The notes: generated from the sequence alone by a model not told the origin. A stretch of DNA of 64,000 nucleotides from Neurospora tetrasperma FGSC 2508 (GCF_000213175.1 NW_009799101.1:2701093-2765092); one strand, 5' to 3'; shown: positions 33,666-46,800, numbered from the stretch's first letter. Program-made: numbers and translations.

Positions 33666-36600
33666 TTACTCATCCAGATCCATGTGCCTTGAGGGAGTGA
33701 GCACGGACGCTTCAGTCGGCTGCTCTGGTGTTTGCGGCAAGGGCTCTTGCTGCAGTTGAGGCTGCGATTGATGTGCCGAAGCCTGTTGGGGTTCAGGATG
33801 CTGTGACGAACGCTGCTCTGGCTGGAGATTGGGCTGAACCTGGGCTGGAAATTCCTGCACGACAGGTTGCACCTCGACCGACTGCACTTCAGTTTGGTAA
33901 AATGCTGGGGGTTGCTGAGCTTGCAGCGGCTGTGGTTGAACTTGCTGGACAGGTTGAGCAGCAGATTGGATAGATGTCTGTGAATGTCCCGGTCCTGATT
34001 CCCGCATGGGCGGTGGTGGCATCGGAATATGCTCATCGCTATACCCATTTTCGCTTCCGTTGATCATCTCCCGCTTCATATCCAGGCTCTTGCGAATTCG
34101 TTCCCCAATGGATGCCGACCTACCATCATGTGCTGGTGGCGACTTGGTCCTTCTTAGTTCCGCTGTCTCCCTATGCTCGCGGTACTTGTTTTTCAGCCAG
34201 TCGGCAATGTTTGACTTGCGGTATTCACTACTCTTGTCCCAGTCCCTGTCTCGGTCGCGGTCCCTGCCTTCTCTGGTTGCGTCGCTCATCATCGAACGGT
34301 CATCGAGGCTACTTATCATGCCCGCGTCAGAAACATCCCCGCTCATGCTTGCCCGGGGTCTGTGATGGAAATAACCAGAACTGCCTACAGAACTGTTGCT
34401 CCCCTCAGCCTGCGAATTCGAACCTAGCATACGCGGGGAAATAAGAGGCTGGCTAATGTTTAGAGGAGAATTCAAGGATATGCTGTCCTCCTTTTTCCTC
34501 GATAGGCGCCACCGCCTCCTCTTATCCCTGTCCGGGGATGCCATCTCTGGGCTAGCCAAACTAGCCGAAGTCTGCGTCTCAACCTGATCAGGATCAGACA
34601 TATCGTTGTATGACGTGACCGAAGTCGGCGGAGATTCTCGTGGTTTGAGTTGTGCCTCAGAGGCATTGTGGGGATGCACGGTGGTTGAGGGCATAGAAGG
34701 CACCTGGGATGCCTTCGGCGTAGAGTCGCTGGGGGAAGGCGCAGGTTGTCCGCCCGACACTACCGCATCAAGGTTTCCGGGCAAGGATGGGACCGTATCC
34801 ATGGGGTTCGCAGCTTCGACACTGGGCGATGCTGTTGCTGAGCGAGGAAGCGACATCGTCGAGCTATGAGCACTATAATGACCTCCGGCTCCTGGCATCT
34901 TCTTCTTCAGCTTGTTAGGCTGTCGAAGTTCGTTTTCCCCAGTGGGCGCTCTCTGGAAGATATTTGATATGTTGGGTATGCGGCGTTCCTTGGAAGGCGT
35001 TGCGGCCTCGGCCTCGGCATCTAACAGCTTTTCCCGACTCCTGGTAGCCGAGACAGAATGATTAGGTAGCAAACTCGAAGGAGCTGTGGATGTGACTATG
35101 GATGGTACCGAAGATTCTTCCGGGGGTGTAGCGACCTCGTGAACAACCGCTGGCGCTGGTGGCAGTACTGTCGGCGTAGGAGGCGTAACTCCAGGAACTG
35201 ACGGCGGATGAACCGGCGTTAAGGGGCCGACTGGGGAACTAGACGCATCATATCGATGCGCGAATCTTCCGGGCGGCACGCGAGGCGATCGTTTCGATGG
35301 CAAGGTGTTGCTCCGGCCCAAACCTCCCGTAGGTGTGGAAGTTAATGCAGGGCTTCCAGGACTCGGCGCTCCATTCGAAGCAAGAGAACGTCTTGAGGAT
35401 GTCGACTTATTTCTCCTAATCATGCCTTCCTTGGAAACACTTTCGGCACCAGCGCTGGCATTTGATGCTGTCCGGTTCACTCCAGGTTGATAGTTCTTTG
35501 GTATCTCCGGGGCGTTGATGGTAGGCGTCCCCTTCTGGACCTCCTGAACCGTCCTCTCATCGGCCGCTGTACCTTGCATGCCGATGAGGAAATGATCCTG
35601 GTTCTCAATGAGAAAAATAATGACGCATTGGTTGAGGCGATACTCCTCGGGTGCCATAGCGTGGGCCGGATGGGAGAGCATGCCTGGCTGGAAAATGGCA
35701 GCCAGGTTCTGCGAGTTCATGCGGTTAACGTCAGACTTAGCGGCGAAGACGGCGAGCAAGTCCAAGATATAAAGCATCAGCTGGCGATTGAGGGGCGGCA
35801 ACTCGGTAATCAGCTGCTGGTATCTGAGGATGGCGGCGTCCATGTCGAAATTCTCGACAAACTGGGGGCCATCGGTATCACCTGCGGCCTGCCTAGTGGC
35901 TCCTTTCAGCGGTTTTCGAAACTCCTCATATAGTTCGAGAGGGACCACCGGCTCCGGGAGGTCGTTGAGGTAGCGACGGAGGACATTGGCGGCATCGTGA
36001 ACTGTGTATCCATCCCACACCAACCCCTTGCCGTATCGGTCTGGCGAATCGAAGATGTGTTTGAGTTCCTTGATCCTTTTCTCTGAACCACTGAGACGAA
36101 AGATGCCCTCAACGTCGGTTGCTTGGATGAAAAGTTAGGACTCTCCAAAGGTATGCCACAGGATGGAAGGGGGGGAGAGGGCGGGGGGATGCTATACGAA
36201 CCCTTTTCCTTCAAGAAAACACCACATTTGGCAACCACGATGGGGACGTAACCGTAGATGTAGCTTTTCCCATTTTCGTCGACAAGGGATATGGCAACAT
36301 TGGCATACTTGATGCTATCGCGAAGGGGGACGCCAAAGATGCCTTTGGGCGGTTCTGCTACTACTGATTTGGTTTTAGCGGAGTCTTGCACCGGCCAGGG
36401 TCCATTTACGCCAGTACATCTTCTACTAAGACGCCAGTTCAGGAAGCGAGCAAGAGTGTCTAGTTGGAGAGGCTTCTCATAGAAAAGTGCGCCAGTGGAC
36501 ATCCGATTTAAGCTCACACTTGTTTGCTGAGATCGGGCATTCGCTCGGGCTGCGATGAGGAGCTCCTGCGCAACTATCTCCTGCAAGAGGGCCACAGCTT

Positions 36601-37027
36601 CCGGCAGGTCGCTTAGACAGCCTTCTTTGTCCTCCGCAAATAAGGATGTTGATCGGTAGGGCTTAGATCTAGTGAACGGGGTGGCTATACCGTGTGCTTC
36701 CTGATGCTTCGAGGGTAGCTTGAAGCCTTTCCACCACGACTTGAGGTCTCGCTTTGTGGGCAGTGGAGGTTGCGGCTGGTGCGCAAAGGCACTGTAGGGA
36801 TTGTATGCTCGATGCTGCGGCTGCGACAGCGACTGGGTATGCGAGTGCGAATGCGCCTGGGCCTGGGCCTGTGCCTGTGCCTGTGTCCGTGCCTGTGCCT
36901 GTGCCTGTGCCTGAGCCTGAACGTGGACCTGCGCTTGCACTTGCGCCTGCGTCTGCGAAGAGGTTGGAGGCGGTGGTGGAGGACCATGGGCGGGCGCGAC
37001 GGGCGCGGCGGCGGCGGCGGACGTCAT
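33666..37027 (-). CDS. Sac7-type RhoGAP
   Basis: Exons 36202-37027 and 33666-36121 join through a split alanine codon; the intron has an unusual GTTCGT donor and CTAAC before CCAAG. The product is 1093 residues. Residues ~25-62 are an almost perfect Q-A alternation encoded by imperfect hexamers. FGVPLRDSIKYANVAISL at ~231 and YVPIVVAKCGVFLKEKATDVEG lead into the RhoGAP domain, with the arginine finger in GIFRLSG at R284, then RRYLNDLPEPVVP and LPPLNRQLMLYILDLL. This is the Sac7/Bag7 subfamily, GTPase-activating for Rho1 and so acting on cell wall and actin signalling. The ~630-residue C-terminal part is S/P-rich with an R/D-E cluster and a Q/P-rich tail, probably disordered and phosphorylated. 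The start is the ATG at 37027. Confidence 0.9.
36835..36960. repeat. Imperfect hexanucleotide repeat encoding Q-A tract
   Basis: On the plus strand, GCCTGx units (GCCTGG, GCCTGT, GCCTGA) repeat in phase through the first exon of the RhoGAP gene, encoding alternating Q and A with R, T, H and V variants. The unit is a multiple of three, so length changes keep the reading frame. Confidence 0.85.
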
Positions 37028-37379
37028 GGCGGTTGACGGCAATGACGGTGACCGTGTGACGACGGAGGAGGGATGGCGGGCGTGGTGACGGGACGGGACG
37101 GTGCCGAATCAGTCGGGTGCCGGAAAGGCAGACGCTGAGGGAGGCGGTCGACAGTCACCCACGCGTGGCAGAAAAAGATGGCAAAACCGGACGACGTTGT
37201 GGACTCGGACTTGCAGGATTGGGAGACAATGACGGCGGAAGGAGGACGTTGAGCAACCGGGGGAATGCGCGTGGGGCAGCCGAGGCGAGGACGAGATGGG
37301 AGGATGCAGGCTTGCTTCAAACTGCCTGTCAGGCTAAAGTCTGTGCAGCAGTAACAGCAACACAAGCAGCGTGTAGTGT

Positions 37380-37380
<1 letters not shown>

Positions 37381-37413
<33 letters not shown>
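37381..37413. repeat. (GCA)11 trinucleotide repeat
   Basis: Eleven perfect units, about 355 bases upstream of the RhoGAP start; on the RhoGAP sense strand it reads CTG/TGC repeats, probably in the leader or promoter. Confidence 0.95.
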
Positions 37414-37416
<3 letters not shown>

Positions 37417-37674
37417 TGTACCGGTATCAAGGTCGGGCGAGGTAGGTCAGAGTTGTAAGAAGGAGGTTTGTCTGCGACGCGATGCAGCTTGGAGTGCTGT
37501 AGTGGACGCTGACGACTTGCCGGATAGTGGTGGCAGTGGATATGGGATCCATGCAACTGAACTGAAGTGGAAATGCACCGCACGGTTTGACGGGGCGGCT
37601 GGCGGCAATGGAACCCTGTCTGGCTGTGTGGTCTTTGACTCTCTTGTTCCTGTCTTGACGTGACCAGTCCTGTC

Positions 37675-37708
37675 GGTTCCTGTTCCTGTTCCTGTTCCTG
37701 TTCCTGCT
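37675..37708. repeat. Hexanucleotide repeat (TGTTCC)n
   Basis: About five and a half units of TGTTCC, with minor variation at the ends. Confidence 0.9.
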
Positions 37709-38255
37709 CGCCCACTTCCTTGGCCAGACTGATCGAAGCCAGTTAGGTGGAGGACCCGCGCACTGGAACCTAAGCCGGGGGGGTGGCTGGCGAGCTGAAA
37801 GCCCTTCCGGATGTACCAAGGGCGTGGATTGTCGCAATGGATGAAAAAGGAGAAGGAAGGGAAGGCGAACCCGGTTGTCGAAGGGCTTCAACCTGGTCGC
37901 AAAACTGTTTGCTCAGGAGATGGCTCCGTACAGACGGTATAGACGGTATAGGGCGCCGGGAGAAAGGGGGGACTGTGTGGGAGGGGATCTCGGAAGATCT
38001 GGTTCGTCGCCGGGGCGACCGGGACGTCGGGTGTCTTTGCTTTCGTCTCGTCTGGGTCCCGTCTGTTTCGTCCTGTATAGGGTACCCGTTTTCCCTGTGT
38101 GTAGTGAGAGAATGGTGCTGGTAACACTGCTGACCAAGGTGGGTGGCCGATCTGGCCGGCAGGGAGGGGGAGTGGCAGGTAAGTAACTGGACGTTGTATG
38201 TCGTTCCAATGCATCCGTCGCATACAGAATGGAACAACTGAACCAAAGAGGAAAG

Positions 38256-38299
38256 AAAAAAAAAAAAAAAACTACACAAAAAAAAAAAAAAAAAAAAAA
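38256..38299. repeat. Paired poly(A) tracts
   Basis: Runs of 16 A (38256-38271) and 22 A (38278-38299), separated by six bases. Confidence 0.95.
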
Positions 38300-38511
38300 G
38301 ATGGCCGGGCCCTTTGACAACTGAAGCTGTGGCTTTTGCTTCCACTTCCTTCCCCCTCACAACTGAGAAAACGATTTGGGAAAGAGCAACAGGGGATCAA
38401 TGGCTTCATTCCGTCTCCGGGGCGGTTTCACCCACTGTGTGGATGCCTCTATGTCACACTGTACGTTGGCAGTGCAGTGCCGGCCGCTGCAGCATTCCAG
38501 TCGCACTTATG

Positions 38512-38515
<4 letters not shown>

Positions 38516-38543
<28 letters not shown>

Positions 38544-38544
38544 T
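38516..38544. repeat. Poly(T) tract, 29 bases
   Basis: Uninterrupted T run, 216 bases from the end of the poly(A) pair and opposite in orientation. Confidence 0.95.
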
Positions 38545-41500
38545 CATCACGATTATTCCTTACAAGTCACTGTACCACGACCCATCCGATCCCTTTTCCT
38601 GCCGCATTGGATCGATTTGGAATGCCGTGCCTTACCTCATCCTCAAGGTCCTGTGTTTACAACAATGCCGGAAAATACAACCGAGATCGCAAGTCAGTCT
38701 CTTGACCTACCTCTATCTGTTACGGTTGAGGGTTTCACACCGACAAATACTTGTAGAGTTATCCAGGATAGCCAGTGTTCCAACCTGAGTCTGCAACGTC
38801 TCTTGCTGCAATGGAAAGCAGCCATGTCCTGGCAGCGGCTGTGCTCGCCTCTGATATATACCATCTGACTGTCTGTCCCCTGGCATTAGTGCAGAGGTAC
38901 CTTACCTGCTACAGGAGGTAGACAATGTACACTACTCTAGACTTCAATGGCACAGGTCTAGATCCTGTCATGATACAACCTTACATCTCCAACCTTTTCG
39001 GTCTTCGATCTCCGGCTTTCCACTGTCGTCGGATAGGAGGGGATATTCTAGACTATTGACTGTTGTCTTGGATGTTCGACTGCTTAATTTTTGTTAGACA
39101 TGGGCATCCACGAGAAGATGGCGGGTGTTTTCTCCTAACTAAACCTTCGCGTACATGCACCTTGCTTCTAACTAAGTGTCAGATCCACCACAGCACATGA
39201 CCCTAATCCAGAGTTCCACTTGACTTTTACTTTATTACAGTAGTGCATGTCTATGAACAGTTGAAACAAAACCGTCTGTCATGATGGGATTTGGACATTG
39301 TGTGACAAGATCGACGCACAATTAGGTTGGGACTGCGTTCAACAACAGGAAAGGACGGAATGACGTACTAGGTCAGCGTAGGAAAGGTACCACCAAGTCA
39401 GTGTTTCTCACCCACTGCAGCGGGTAACATGCTACGGCGACTCGGTGCAGTGCGCAGCACGCAGCACGCAGTGGGTGTAACCGGCGCACAGGGCAGGCGT
39501 CGTTTCCACTTTGTCCTTTTGTACTCGACAGCGTTTTGAGTTTGAAATAGGTATTTCAGATTTCTCAGACAGTCCTTACCTAGCTGATGTGGAGGGGATC
39601 ATAATGCTTCTGTTCCCTTCTCTCCATTGTCCAATATCATTGTGGAATGTTCTCTTCACTTTATTGCGCTCCAACCTCTCTGTTCAACAGCAGCCCAGCC
39701 ACCATCTTGCCCACAAAAATCCACCTTGTATTGTCAAGTGCTGGAAAACTGCCACAGGATTTCACGATGCCGCCAATCCATAATTCCAAATATAGTACCT
39801 ACACAGTGCTCCCACGAATCATGTTCCCCAAGGCAAAAGATCCCGCCGTTCAAGTTCGTTGTTCTCACACCGAACTGTAAACTCAAAAATCACAACAACA
39901 AAGACAAATAGCGTACGCAGTACACTACACGACACCGCAATGAATACCCAACGAAGCTTGCAGAAAGGACACGAATGGCGAAGCGTGCATCGTCGTCACT
40001 TTCGCCTCTCCAAAAAAGGAAAGATTCCCAACGCTTAGAGTTGATGGCTGCTCACCTGACAGGTCAAAGGCCTTGCATGGGTCCAAGAGGTGCCCACGAT
40101 ACTACACCCCATCTGTCCACAACTTGAATCATGGAAGGCTTTTTGAAGCCGCGATCGTCTCTGATCGCCCAGCTGGGACCGCAGCCGGTATTCAAAGTCC
40201 AGACTCAATTGGACTGTCACTATGACCAACGACTGCTTTCCCCGTACAGTCGCGTGGTTTCCCAAGACTCCAACGCACATCATTCCTGGCACGCCCGCAA
40301 GAGCTCGGAAACCCTAACTACATACACTTTAGTGTGCTATTCTCCAGAATTGGGGAGAGGGGAACCAGGCCACAGAGCGTCCGTCCCGTTGCAGCTTCAC
40401 GACAACATGACATTTGGTCGGCACAGAGGAGAGGGTGAGACAAGCGAAACATGCTCATGTGGTCAAGGTTGAGTTTCCCCCTCACTTCGCCAAAGACCAA
40501 GCATGAACATGTCATGCGCCACACTTGACAAGAGATGATAAAATGGCTTCGCTTCGCCGCCAGGTTCCGCAGACGCGTTCACCGTGCGAAGAATTCCCAC
40601 AGCTTCAGCACCCTTTTTGTATCCTCAGACCCCAACTTTGAGCTTCGTAGCGTAGACATGGGCGAGTTCAGGCTCGGCTCATTGTATTCTCACCGCTTGA
40701 TGAAGTTTACCTGAGCCGCCTAAAAACATATCAGATTGCGATTCACCCCTTAGCCGACGGACCGAGCTTTTGCCGCGACAAGGCAGCTCCACCTAGAGCC
40801 TCCAAGCCAAGTTGTGCGTTTGGGATGGTGGATGTATCAAAACCACAACGATGGGGGACGGGACACAAACAAGGCCACCTCGAATTGCCACAACGGCTTG
40901 AAAGTCAAAAAGCATGTTGCACCCATCAACTGCGGGTCTTGTTTCATCTTTCATATGCGGGCAAGACATATTCCTCCCTGAACACGAGATCCTTCCCGGG
41001 TGGACGTCATAGGCTGACTCTGGCTGAGGCTGCATGTAAGCCCACGATATGTACTGCTGTTGGTGTTTTGATTTCCGGTAACACACCAGTGCTTATAAGC
41101 ACTTAAAAGGCGATGAACACTACTACAGTAATGAAGAAAGAGGGCGTCCGCACCATATCTCACTAACCGCAAATAACCGTCAATGGGAGAAATGGCTCAC
41201 ATCCCAGCACTTTTTTTTCTTCTCACCACAAAGCCATGGCCACAGTAACGAAGCCTTTCGGTAGTAACACAAGACACGGAGAGATAAAACAGCCCAATGG
41301 ACATCAGTCCCTACGAGCCAGCGGACATGCCGTCGTTGTACAATACCATACTTTGCACACAATCAGTCCTTCCCTTCACTTCCCCGCCCTGCTGAATGGT
41401 GGGTGATACAGGGACGAATTGCCGGATACCTAATGGGGATTTTATTGTCCACAGGCAAGACAACGGCAAAACCTCAGATAACAAAGTGCCAGTGAGGCTC

Positions 41501-41871
41501 TTCTGTTTGCCTATGCATAGTAAATGTCTGTTTTTAGTAGTGGTTCCTCCAGTTGGCTTCGTTGGCCTGAACTGGATCGTAAGGAGTGATGTCATTCCTC
41601 ACCATTGGCGTCGGCTATGGTTGCAGTAAAGACTGTTGCCGGTTGAGCTGCCTGCAGTTGTGCAGTGCAGTGGTACAATGTTAAGAGCGAACGTTAGCGC
41701 ACAGACCTTATTTGCTACTGTACTGTATCCCCCGGTCTTGCCAAGCCTTGATGCCAAGCGCCAAGCATCGAGCTCTCTGCCGGGCGGTGAATTTTTAGAA
41801 CTGCAGCTTCAATCCATCCGACTCGTTTCTGCCCGTCGCGCGCAGCGGGCCCTAGGTAGGTACGACATCGA

Positions 41872-41896
41872 CATCCATCCATCCATCCATCCATCC
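41872..41896. repeat. (CATC)n microsatellite upstream of tim9
   Basis: About six units of CATC, 110 bases before the tim9 ATG, so probably within or near its leader. Confidence 0.9.
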
Positions 41897-42006
41897 GTTA
41901 TCGATTCCACCTCTGCCAACCGACCAGGACCTTACATCCATACTACAACTCGAGATTCCACAAGAGTTCGGAATCATCACCGAACGACAACACCAAATCG
42001 ACAACA

Positions 42007-42795
42007 ATGGATGGGTAAGCAAGAGAGCAAGGGAAACAACAGTCACCTTGTGGTTTTTTTTTTTACGACAAGGAGAACAAGACTGGAAACCCAAAACTAA
42101 CGTCATCGTCAAACTTTCCATCAAAACAGACTTACAGCCGCCGAGAGCCGCGAGCTCGACCAGCGCCTTCAGAAGCGCCAGGTCAAGGAGTTTATGAGTG
42201 TACGTCGTATATACACACTTTCTTTCTTCGTTACACATTTGCGCCACCAATATTCTTCCATCTTCGAATCGTCGCTACATCTTAGATCCAAACATAGCTA
42301 CCGTCATCACCAATCTTTACTATCCCCCGGTCTTCCACCATCCATCCCCCAACTATCCCATCTACTCGCACCTACTCCCAAACTGTTTCCCACCCCTCCT
42401 CCTCCTTCACCTCCTCCTCCTCCTCCTCCTTCCTTTCCACCTATTTCCGAACCGTTACACCTCAATTTCCCCATCCATCCTCCCCCTCCAACACCACCCC
42501 TCTCCAAGCCTCCGTCTGCTCTCCCATCTATCCCAAAACCAACCAAACCTCTTACTAACATTCCCCCTCCCTCTCTCTCTTCTTTCTTCTAACAACAAAC
42601 AAACAGGTCTTCGGTAACCTCGTAGACAACTGCTTCACCGCCTGCGTCGACGACTTCACCTCCAAGGCCCTTTCCGGCCGCGAGTCCGGCTGCATCAGCC
42701 GCTGCGTGCTCAAGTCCATGTCCACACAGACGCGCCTGGGCGAGCGCTTTGGCGAGCTCAACGCTGCCATGACTGCTGAGATGCAGAGGCGGTAA
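42007..42795 (+). CDS. tim9: Mitochondrial import chaperone Tim9
   Basis: Exons 42007-42014 (8 bases, ATGGATGG), 42130-42199 and 42607-42795; 88 residues. The tiny-TIM twin CX3C motifs are present as CFTAC and CISRC, 15 residues apart, and the flanking helices (FMSVFGNLVDN, LGERFGELNAAM) match Tim9 better than Tim10 or Tim8. Tim9 forms a hexamer with Tim10 in the intermembrane space, carrying hydrophobic carrier and Tim-type precursors to the inner membrane; import is by Mia40 without a presequence. The first exon is extremely short, and the second intron (407 bases) is long and C/T-rich for this genome. Confidence 0.95.
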
Positions 42796-43885
42796 AAAAA
42801 ACTATACACTGTACTACAAGAAGGAAAGGAGAAAGGGGAAGGAAGGAAGGAAGGAAGGAAGGAAGGAAGAGGGGTTGAGGGGAAAAAAAAAATTGTGTAT
42901 AAATAGGTTCGGTTCGGGAAATAAATTGGGTTGACGACGATGAGTCGAGGTGCGCATGCATGCATGCGTACCATACATACATACCGTGAAGGATATTGTG
43001 AGTGAAGGTGCTGGTTGGGTGCAGAATGAGAATGAGGTGGTGAGGAATACCGGTTTTCTGTTGTGGATGGATATGGAAAGAAGAAGAAGAAGAAGGGGGG
43101 GGGGAGAGGGGGAGATGGATGGTATTGAATACCTGGGATGGATGGTGTCGAAGATGAGTCCTAGTTTCTGCCAGCTTTGGCTAGGTAGGAAAAGTTGAAG
43201 GTGCTTCTTTTTGACATCTATGGATATGACAATTTTCACAAAAAGCCTTGGAGGGGACAACGGAGGTAGCCATTATTGTTGTACCTCTGGTAATCGTGAA
43301 GCGTGATACCGACGGGGAGGGATCTGGTACATGATGTGTGGTAACGAAAAGAGACTCGAACGAAAAGTTTGGCATCGAAACGGATTGATACAAAAGTCAA
43401 GATATTCAAATCTGGCTGCGTGTGATGATATAACAAATCTTTCTGCGTGGTTACATTGTGATTTTGTGGGATTGCATTGGCAATAGACCTTCTCCTTATT
43501 ACCATACTAGAGGACGGGCGAGTCCCTCACGAATGAATTTCCAAACTGTACGGTCATCATGCGCATAGCCACCCAAAAGAACATTTTTCAAGGGAAAACT
43601 GTCGAAATGCTATATGAACCTAAAACCATCAGGGCAATCACGCCCAAACATCAGCTGTGCAAAGTAACACACCACCTTTTCAATACCGCTTACGACTTGA
43701 AGTAAACAAAAACACATAAACTCAGTCTCCTGCTACACTGCCTAGCAATCCAACCATATCCCTTACTTTTACACACAATTATCCATCTGACAGACCGCAG
43801 CGTCCCATAACACATCACCACCTTTCAACATCCACCCCTTTGCCATCATCATCACTTCCTTCCCTCAATGACTGTAAAACACCTT
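42796..43885. other. Convergent intergenic spacer with GGAA microsatellite
   Basis: About 1.1 kb between the 3' ends of tim9 and nup192. Contains a (GGAA)n run at ~42837-42870 close to the tim9 stop, an ATGCATGCATGC stretch near 42955, and an AGA/G-rich stretch near 43080. No gene supported. Confidence 0.5.
42837..42870. repeat. (GGAA)n microsatellite
   Basis: About eight units of GGAA, probably in the tim9 3' UTR. Confidence 0.9.
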
Positions 43886-46800
43886 CTACGCACCCTCCTC
43901 CGCCTCACCCAACGCCAACACCTCCGCCACACCACTCAACATCTCCACCGCCTTCTCTTCCAACTTATTCTCGCACGCCGACCCCTCCGACGCTTTCTGG
44001 CTCCTCCACTCCATCTCCCTTTGCCCCAAAGGCACCAACCGTTCCCTCAACACCTTCCTGCTGCCCAGCCAAAACTCCACATTCTCCAACAGATTTTGTC
44101 TGGCCTCGTCTTCCCACCCTCCGGTAATCTGCGGGATGTCTCTTGCCGAGTGGCCGCCGACATTGGTCATCCTGATGACTGACAGGACGCGGGTGAGGAG
44201 GGCGAGGGAGTGGATTTCCGAAATGGCGGTTAGGGTGATGAAGCCTGACATGTCCTTGTTATTGTTGGGACCACCCGAGATGGAGACAGACTTGGAGGGC
44301 GAAAAGGTGCGGTGGGTGCCCGGTGCTTCGAACCGATCCACGGCCGCGCGCAACAGATTAGGGAATTGATTCAGCACGTAAGCGATCTCAGGGGCGATGG
44401 TGGCACCCAAGGCACCGAGCATGTTGAGTAGTAGAGGCAGGATGCCCTTGGCCCAGATGGAGTAGCAGCGGGCGGCGCCGGCGTTGTCAGCTAGAGGGCC
44501 GACGTTGGGGCGGCGCATGAAGCCGGCGAGGTTAGCGGACGTGATGTGGTCTAGCAGGCCGTCGCAGGCGAGCTGCTCAGCGATAGTGGGCATGGAGGAG
44601 AGCTCAAGCAGGAAGAGCAAGGAAAGCTCGCCGTAGATGGGGTCGCCCGACTTGTCCGTCAGCTTGTCGGCCCAGGAGAAGAGCGAGGTGGCGACTTGGA
44701 AGACGTCGTGGCTGGCCATGATGTTGAGGATTTGCACCTGGCACTGGTCAATGCCGGGGACGCTCAGGCAGGCTTGCAGGATCGCGGTGATGAGGGCAAG
44801 GTCCTCAGGCGTGGTGGGCGAGGTGGGTTCATGCACCAGCGCGACGAGGGACCTGAAGGATTGGGCGACGACGCGGTCAAGGATGCTGAGGGTCAGTTGG
44901 GTGACGGCCACGGAGCTGCTCTCACCACCAGACTTCGACAAGGTGGAGGCGCCGGGCGCAGGGGCATTGACCGAGTGTCTGGTTCCACGGAGAGCGACGA
45001 AGAGGATCTTGAGGAGGGTGCGGAAGTAGGAGATCTGGTCCTTGTCGAAGGGAACCTCAATATTATTGATGGCCCTTGTGATGCTGGTGAGCAGCTTGGT
45101 GCTGTCTTTAGGCAGGTGAGAAGCATCAGCGAGGCGTTGAAGAAGCGTCAAAGCCAGGTTTGCCCGAGCGTGAACCAATCGGACGAAGATGTTGTCTGGC
45201 GGCTGAGCCCGTTGGTTGGCATCCAAACATTGCTCAGCGACCTGTGCCATCTGCTTGGCGACGGTTTCGTTCTTGGGGAGAAGCGAGACGCTAAGCTCTA
45301 AAAGTAGATACTCCCAAGCATGGAAAAGGGCCTTGAATCATTGTTAGTATTTGTTATCGCTCGAGAGGAAACACAGAAAAACTTACAATCTCAGCCTCCA
45401 CCAGAGACAAGTTCACATTAGCCCTCTCCATCTCATGCTTGAAGCCGTTCTTGCGCGACCCATCCCATGCCACATCGTAACTGAGCATCAAGTCGGCAAA
45501 ATCCAAGGCATAGTAAAATTGGGAACCTAGATCACGAGGAACAAGAACTGTCCTCTTGAAATCCTCTACCGAAATTCCCGGGTATCGTTGGCTAAAGTTC
45601 TTTGCAAAGTTAGAATGCAACGAGGCGTTGTACCCCGAAACCTCAACTCCGTTACGCAGGAAGTAATCGAGATCGTTCACGACGTCGTTCGCAAACTTTT
45701 GTGATTGCCGCATCTGACGCAGATGGTACAGCTGCATGGCAAATGCCTCGGCGATGTAAGCTGCTATCCTCGCCTGGTAGGCAGCCTCCTTGGGGTCTGT
45801 CCTAGAGACCATCGAGGGCGACTTGAGATCGCGGACATATGCTCGGAGGTCGGTCAGGAAGGACATATCCTTCTGCATGGCGAAGATCGTCCAAGGCCAG
45901 TAGTTCTGGGCCGAGGTGAAAAAGTCCAGAATGGCGATGGCCTCCCGGCTTGGCAACTTCTTGATAAAGCGAAGTTTCTCGATGGCCGTGGAAAGAACCG
46001 AGTCGGGAGAGATTTCTGCAATCTTGCCATCGCCCTTCAAGGCCTCGCGAGGAGTCTTTCCTGTAAGGAGGCAGTTTGCCATCCACTGTTGACGATTCCG
46101 CATTATTGTCGAAAAGAACTTCCATATATTGACCGACTCTGGTACCCTGTCAAACGGCTTATCCAGCTGTGAAGTGATCTGGATGAATGACCGCGAGATT
46201 TGTGGCCCAAGGTATCCCAGCAGTGATGGAGGTTCGGCGTTGCCCTTCCCGGCACTTTCTACCAGCGCACTCAGGAGAGCTATCGCCGGTATCTTGAAGG
46301 ACAGCCTGATAGCAGGAAGACGGGCGACCAGAGACGCAGATTTGAACAGCTGCGTCTGGAGCTTGCTGACAGGCAGATCGAGGTAGTTGGAAACCCGGAG
46401 GAGAATGGTTGCAAAGTCAAGGACAACTAAGAGTCTCTCCGAGACGACGGCAGCCCGGCGGGGGTAAAGAGTCGAGTCAGGGATTTGGAAGGCAACAAGA
46501 AGTGTCGCTAGAAGAGGTTGGAATCGGAGTGAGTTTGACGAAGCGGTGACAAAGCTTTCGAGAACGTATCTAGCGGCAGGTTCAAGAGAGCCAGTCAAGG
46601 TATTCGAAGGCCCGCTCGCGCTCAGGTTATAGGTGTATGAAAGGAGCTTCTGCATGATACCCACCACATCACGAACCACAACACTGCGGTCCAGCTCGGA
46701 TGGGAATCTCCACGTGGCCGAATTCTCGATGATATCGACCGCGGTCTGGGCGATGGCAAGAGAGACCCGAGAGATCACCTTTTCGCTTGTTCCTAGCCAT

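Larger units (their letters stand above)
37028..42006. other. Repeat-rich spacer between divergent RhoGAP and tim9 genes
   Basis: Nearly 5 kb with no supported gene. Contains (GCA)11 at 37381-37413, a (TGTTCC)n hexamer at 37675-37708, A runs at 38256-38271 and 38278-38299, a T run at 38516-38544, and (CATC)n at 41872-41896 just before tim9. Short frames are present on both strands but none has a recognisable feature. Confidence 0.45.

Noticed and set aside
38256-38544. A retroposed, poly(A)-tailed element
   Set aside because: No target-site duplication, coding remnant or polymerase signal was seen around the A and T tracts.
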